Below, piece after piece: positions 60,905 to 64,000 of a stretch of 64,000 bases of DNA. The DNA is from CAYJFG01 sp051881695. GTDB taxonomy: Bacteria > Bacillota > Clostridia > Oscillospirales > Acutalibacteraceae. The notes under the pieces were generated by a model. It was given only the letters and a program-made list of their open reading frames with translations. It did not search any database and was not told the DNA's origin. The translations under genes and the position numbers were made by a program. The stretch spans positions 1-64,000 of the forward strand of contig JBJEQJ010000042.1 of the NCBI GenBank assembly GCA_051881695.1, in the 5' to 3' direction. Every line of letters starts with the position of its first letter. The stretch's first letter is position 1.

Positions 60905-60931
60905 AAAAAAACAGTCCGGGGGACTGTTTTT
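60905..60931 (+). terminator. Terminator between the two tRNA-Pro copies
   Basis: AAAACAGTCC GGG GGACTGTTTT, near-perfect stem with T-run on plus. A second hairpin AAATTTTAAGC TAT GCTTAAAATTT follows at about 60939-60963. Confidence 0.8.
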
Positions 60932-61000
60932 AGCCGGAGAAAATTTTAAGCTATGCTTAAAATTTATGAACCTGCGGGTTTTTCAATTTAATATAATTAT

Positions 61001-61077
61001 CGGGATGTAGCGCAGTTTGGTAGCGCGCTTGCTTTGGGAGCAAGATGCCGCAGGTTCGAATCCTGTCATCCCGACCA
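61001..61077 (+). tRNA. tRNA-Pro (TGG)
   Basis: Complete cloverleaf: acceptor CGGGATG/CATCCCG, D arm GCGCAGTTTGGTAGCGC, anticodon stem CTTGC/GCAAG with loop TTTGGGA (anticodon TGG), T arm CAGGTTCGAATCCTG, discriminator A, CCA encoded at 61075-61077. The TATAAT at 60992-60997 is too close to serve as its -10, so its transcript must come from upstream. Confidence 0.96.
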
Positions 61078-61114
61078 ACAAAAAAGCACTTCTTAGGAAG
61101 TGCTTTTTTGTTGC
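61078..61114. terminator. Bidirectional terminator between tRNA-Pro and the alcohol dehydrogenase
   Basis: Perfect palindrome CAACAAAAAAGCACTTC TTAG and its complement; T-runs on both strands. Confidence 0.9.
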
Positions 61115-61122
61115 GTATACAT

Positions 61123-62295
61123 TTACTGTCCCATACTTTCATTGAGAATGGCTTTAATTTCGTCCTTGTTCAGCACCTTGTAGCCGCCGTCCTTTATAAA
61201 TACAGCGTTTGTAATGCCGTCAAGCATATCTTCTGTTACACCGAGATCCGTTGTGTTCATTACAAGACCGATTTCCCTCATCCAGCGTTCCATAGCTGCA
61301 AGACCTTCAAGTGCAGTTTGTTCATCGGTTTTTCCGTCTGCGGAAACATTCCATACGTTTACGGCGAAGCGTTTAAACTTCTGCAAGCCGTAAGGCATTA
61401 TAAATTTATAATACGGTAAGGATACTGCCGCCAGGGTCATACCGTGGGTAGCGTCGGTATAAGCGCCGACCGCCTGGCCAAGCATATGCACCATCCAGTC
61501 GGTTGTTTTTCCGCGCGATACAAGCGTATTCAGCGCCCAGGTGGCACACCACATAATGTTGCTTCTGGCTTCGTAGTCGGTGGGGTTTTCTACGGCAATT
61601 CGTGAAGAGTGAACAACCGATTTCATTAATCCCTCCATAATATAGTCTGATGTATTATCGTCTTCTCCTGAAAAATACTGCTCACATATATGATTGAAAA
61701 TATCATAAACTCCTGCCACCATCTGATATTTTGGCAGAGTGTAGGTATATACAGGATTCAGGATAGAAAATTTCGGAAAAACATCCTCACCAAAAACGTG
61801 GCCTATTTTTAGCTTTTGCTTATGATTGGTTATAACTGCGCCGCCGTTCATCTCGCTGCCTGTTCCAACCATTGTAAGAACACAGCCGACAGGGATAATT
61901 TCATTATCTACATCCTCAAATCTGATATAATATTTTTCCCATGGGTCCTCTTGGCAGTGGACGGAAATTGATACCGCCTTTGCATAATCGCAAACGCTGC
62001 CGCCGCCTACGGCAAGAATAAAATCAACCTTTCCTGCCCGTGCCCTTTCACAGCCCTCATAAAGCTTTTCTACAGTGGGGTTAGGCATAACACCTGCATC
62101 CTCAATTATGGTTTTACCGCAGTCATTAAGCACTGCGACCACCTCGTCGTAAATACCGTATTTTTTAATTGAGCCGCCGCCGTAAACCAGCAGCACATTT
62201 TTGCCGTACTTTTCAAGCTCGCCGTAAAGATTGGCAAGAGCATTTTCACCGAAATACAGCTTTGTCGGGTTTGAATAAGTAAAGTTACCCAGCAT
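61123..62295 (-). CDS. Iron-containing alcohol dehydrogenase, YqhD/BdhA type
   Basis: 390 aa, group III ADH. N-terminal NAD(P) domain with NPTKLYFGENAL, VYGGGSIKKYGIYDEV and LAVGGGSVCDYAKA; helical C-terminal domain with metal ligands in VYDIFNHICEQYF (Asp, His), MVHMLGQAVGAYTDATHGM (His, His). Resembles NAD(P)H-dependent butanol dehydrogenases, reducing aldehydes at the end of fermentation. AAGGAGGAAAA precedes the ATG. Single gene, minus. Confidence 0.95.
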   Translation of the reverse strand: MLGNFTYSNPTKLYFGENALANLYGELEKYGKNVLLVYGGGSIKKYGIYDEVVAVLNDCGKTIIEDAGVMPNPTVEKLYEGCERARAGKVDFILAVGGGSVCDYAKAVSISVHCQEDPWEKYYIRFEDVDNEIIPVGCVLTMVGTGSEMNGGAVITNHKQKLKIGHVFGEDVFPKFSILNPVYTYTLPKYQMVAGVYDIFNHICEQYFSGEDDNTSDYIMEGLMKSVVHSSRIAVENPTDYEARSNIMWCATWALNTLVSRGKTTDWMVHMLGQAVGAYTDATHGMTLAAVSLPYYKFIMPYGLQKFKRFAVNVWNVSADGKTDEQTALEGLAAMERWMREIGLVMNTTDLGVTEDMLDGITNAVFIKDGGYKVLNKDEIKAILNESMGQ

Positions 62296-62499
62296 ATAGT
62301 TTTCCTCCTTGAATTTTATTTTAAGTTTGTAATAACCTGAATAACATTATTATACAGGCTAAAGTCAGTTTTAGGTCAATAATTTTTTAAAATTTTTATG
62401 AGAATGTTGTTAAGAAGTAAAGAGTGACGGAAAAATAGCGATTTTGCTAATTTTAATTTATTGCTTGGACGGATAAAGATAACCGGCCTTTCCTTTTTA

Positions 62500-64000
62500 T
62501 CAATCCGGTGTAACAATGCGTACGCTGCTGCCGGAATTATCTGATATAACCTCAATTTTTGCGCCGATTTTATTTTTAAGCTCCGACACGTGAGAGATTA
62601 TGCCAACGCTTCTTCCCATATTTTTTATGCTGTTTAAAGCCTTAACGGCTGTGTCAACGGTTTCTTTGTCGAGCGTACCGAAGCCCTCGTCAATGAAAAT
62701 GGAATCAAGCCTTATTCCGCCGGAATAGCTCTGCAAAGCGTCCGATAACCCGAATGCAAGCGACAGAGAGGCTAAAAACAGCTCTCCGCCGGAAAGCGTG
62801 CATACGCCTCTTGTCCCGCCGCTGAAGGCGTCGAAAATTTCAATTTCCAGTCCCTTGTAGCCGTTGCCGCCGGTGATGTCTGTTATTCTGCTCAGGCTGT
62901 AGCGTCCGTTTGACAGCGTTGAAAAGTACATATTTGCCAGCGTGGTAATGTCATCAAGCATAATACCAAGCACAAAATTTTTAACAGGCGTTTTAAAAGC
63001 GTTGTTTCCTTTTAAAAATTCAGCCAGTCTGTGCGTTTTGGCATATTCTTCCTGCAAGGCGTTGCTTTCCTTCGTAATGCGTTCTATTACCTCTGCGCCT
63101 GACTGCAGGGAGGACAAAAGCTCAGAAAGTCTGCCTGTTTTTTCTGTTATCTCTCTGCTTTTTTCTTGCAGAGCTTTTACATTCTTAGCAAGCTCGCTTT
63201 CCGTTTCAATAAGCGGCGGATTCCCGCCGAGTGCAGTGCTGTAGCTGTTTTCGGCATTTTGCATAGAGCTTTTTGCATTTTGAAGATTTGCCCTTTTTTC
63301 TGCAAACGTGTTTCTGGCAGAATTAAGCCTTTCGTTTATTGTGTTTATTTTATCCTGCGTTTGTCTGCTTTCTTTTTCTGTTATCAAAAGCATTTGGGAG
63401 GCGTTGTCTGTATTTTCAAGCTCCGTTGGAATATACTCGCGGGCGGCTTTTATATGTGCGGTTATTTCCTTTAGCTCGCCCTGTAAGCCTTCGTGTTCCT
63501 TTTTTGCCTGTTCAAGGGCTTTTTCAGCGGCTTCAAGCTCTTTTTTGCGCTGTGCAAGCTTTTCCTGCGCCTTTGGTATAAGCTCGCTTTTCTTCCTTGC
63601 GTTTGCAAGCTCGGCTTTAGTTTTGTCGTAATCCTTAGTAAAAGCCTTGTAATACACGTTAAAGCCGTCGCATTTGCTCTGCTGCTCCTGCAAAAGCTGT
63701 TTTGTGCGCTTTACCTGTTCTTCTGTCTGCAAATATTCGGCATTGCTTTTTTCGCATTTTGCTTTTTCTTCCTGTATTATTTCTGAAAGCCTTTTCTGTT
63801 CTTTGTATAAATCTTCCGTATCCTCAGTAGTTTTATATGCAGGCATTGGGTGAGAGAGGCTTCCGCAAACGGGGCAGGGGAAGCCTTCCTTCAAAACGTC
63901 AGAGAGCTTAAACGCCATATTTGAATTTAAGCTTTCCTCCGTTTGCTTATATGACTGCTCCAGTCTTTCAAGACGAAGCCTGTCCTGCTCGCAGATTTTT
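62500..64000 (-). CDS. sbcC: Exonuclease SbcC, C-terminal part (runs off the window)
   Basis: The frame is open to the right edge at 64000 with no start, so the N-terminal ATPase half lies outside. Visible from the edge: coiled coil, the zinc-hook motif CPVCGS, a second long coiled coil of about 250 residues, and the C-terminal ABC-ATPase half with signature CTLSGGELFLASLSLAFGLS and Walker B SIFIDEGFGTLD, then SHVSELK. Partner of SbcD in cleaving hairpin and blocked DNA ends. The internal ATG at 63918 is not the true start. Confidence 0.93.
   Translation of the reverse strand, partial: KICEQDRLRLERLEQSYKQTEESLNSNMAFKLSDVLKEGFPCPVCGSLSHPMPAYKTTEDTEDLYKEQKRLSEIIQEEKAKCEKSNAEYLQTEEQVKRTKQLLQEQQSKCDGFNVYYKAFTKDYDKTKAELANARKKSELIPKAQEKLAQRKKELEAAEKALEQAKKEHEGLQGELKEITAHIKAAREYIPTELENTDNASQMLLITEKESRQTQDKINTINERLNSARNTFAEKRANLQNAKSSMQNAENSYSTALGGNPPLIETESELAKNVKALQEKSREITEKTGRLSELLSSLQSGAEVIERITKESNALQEEYAKTHRLAEFLKGNNAFKTPVKNFVLGIMLDDITTLANMYFSTLSNGRYSLSRITDITGGNGYKGLEIEIFDAFSGGTRGVCTLSGGELFLASLSLAFGLSDALQSYSGGIRLDSIFIDEGFGTLDKETVDTAVKALNSIKNMGRSVGIISHVSELKNKIGAKIEVISDNSGSSVRIVTPD

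Noticed and set aside
60957..61142. 61-aa minus-strand ORF with GRDDRIRTCGILLPKQARYQ
   Set aside because: Antisense reading of tRNA-Pro, a well-known spurious annotation.

Overview
The window looks like the chromosome of a low-G+C, spore-forming Firmicute of the Ruminococcaceae/Oscillospiraceae type. The pointers are a SpoIIID regulator, a CIRCE-controlled hrcA-grpE-dnaK operon, many consensus sigma-A promoters, and a secreted GH13 alpha-amylase ending in a starch-binding module and a type I dockerin. A dockerin on an amylase is characteristic of Ruminococcus bromii-like amylosome bacteria; the species is an inference.

Positions 1-3240 are an accessory scar: the 3' part of a serine recombinase, a small gene of unknown function, a pilin/adhesin (SpaA-type) remnant, a 3' remnant of a Tn916-type tyrosine integrase, a decayed small-ORF/antisense-RNA module resembling a type I toxin-antitoxin locus, and an aldo/keto reductase. 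A second copy of the last codons of lysS at 1223-1252 suggests that a mobile element once integrated into the lysS 3' end and supplied a replacement tail.

Positions 3239-21505 are mostly core genes: lysS-greA (minus), a HAD phosphatase, an FAD oxidoreductase, a membrane nucleotide-sugar dehydratase, glmS, the dockerin amylase, an EF-G paralogue, an ABC exporter operon with an AlkD-type glycosylase and a broken YjbR gene, tRNA-Thr, an unlisted 49-aa membrane peptide and rpsT. Positions 21638-29050 hold a YtaF-like protein and a divergent surface-glycan locus: WecE-type sugar aminotransferase on plus; ArnC-like glycosyltransferase, ATP-grasp enzyme, NAD epimerase, hexapeptide acyltransferase and two SMR-type half-flippases on minus. 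Together these could make, decorate and flip an amino-sugar on undecaprenyl phosphate.

Positions 29173-41167 hold two small membrane proteins, the heat-shock genes, tRNA-Leu, rplM-rpsI, spoIIID, an ECF sigma/anti-sigma pair and a response regulator followed by a 107-bp tandem repeat. Positions 41168-64000 hold the histidine kinase-HtrA unit, an XRE regulator, two-subunit fumarase, a DUF815 ATPase, a binding lipoprotein fused to a peptidoglycan-binding domain, an NSS symporter, an MNT/HEPN module with a frameshift, birA, an ECF-transporter S component, coaX, split transketolase, a Nif3 protein, serC-serA, tcdA, tRNA-Arg, a tRNA-Pro gene preceded by a partial copy of itself, a YqhD/BdhA-type alcohol dehydrogenase and the 3' part of sbcC, which runs off the window.

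The most unusual items are the amino-sugar/ATP-grasp/half-flippase locus, the duplicated tRNA-Pro 5' half with a terminator between the copies, the 107-bp repeats between the two-component genes, and the lysS-tail integration scar with its antisense RNA module. All calls rest on reading the sequence; no database search was run.
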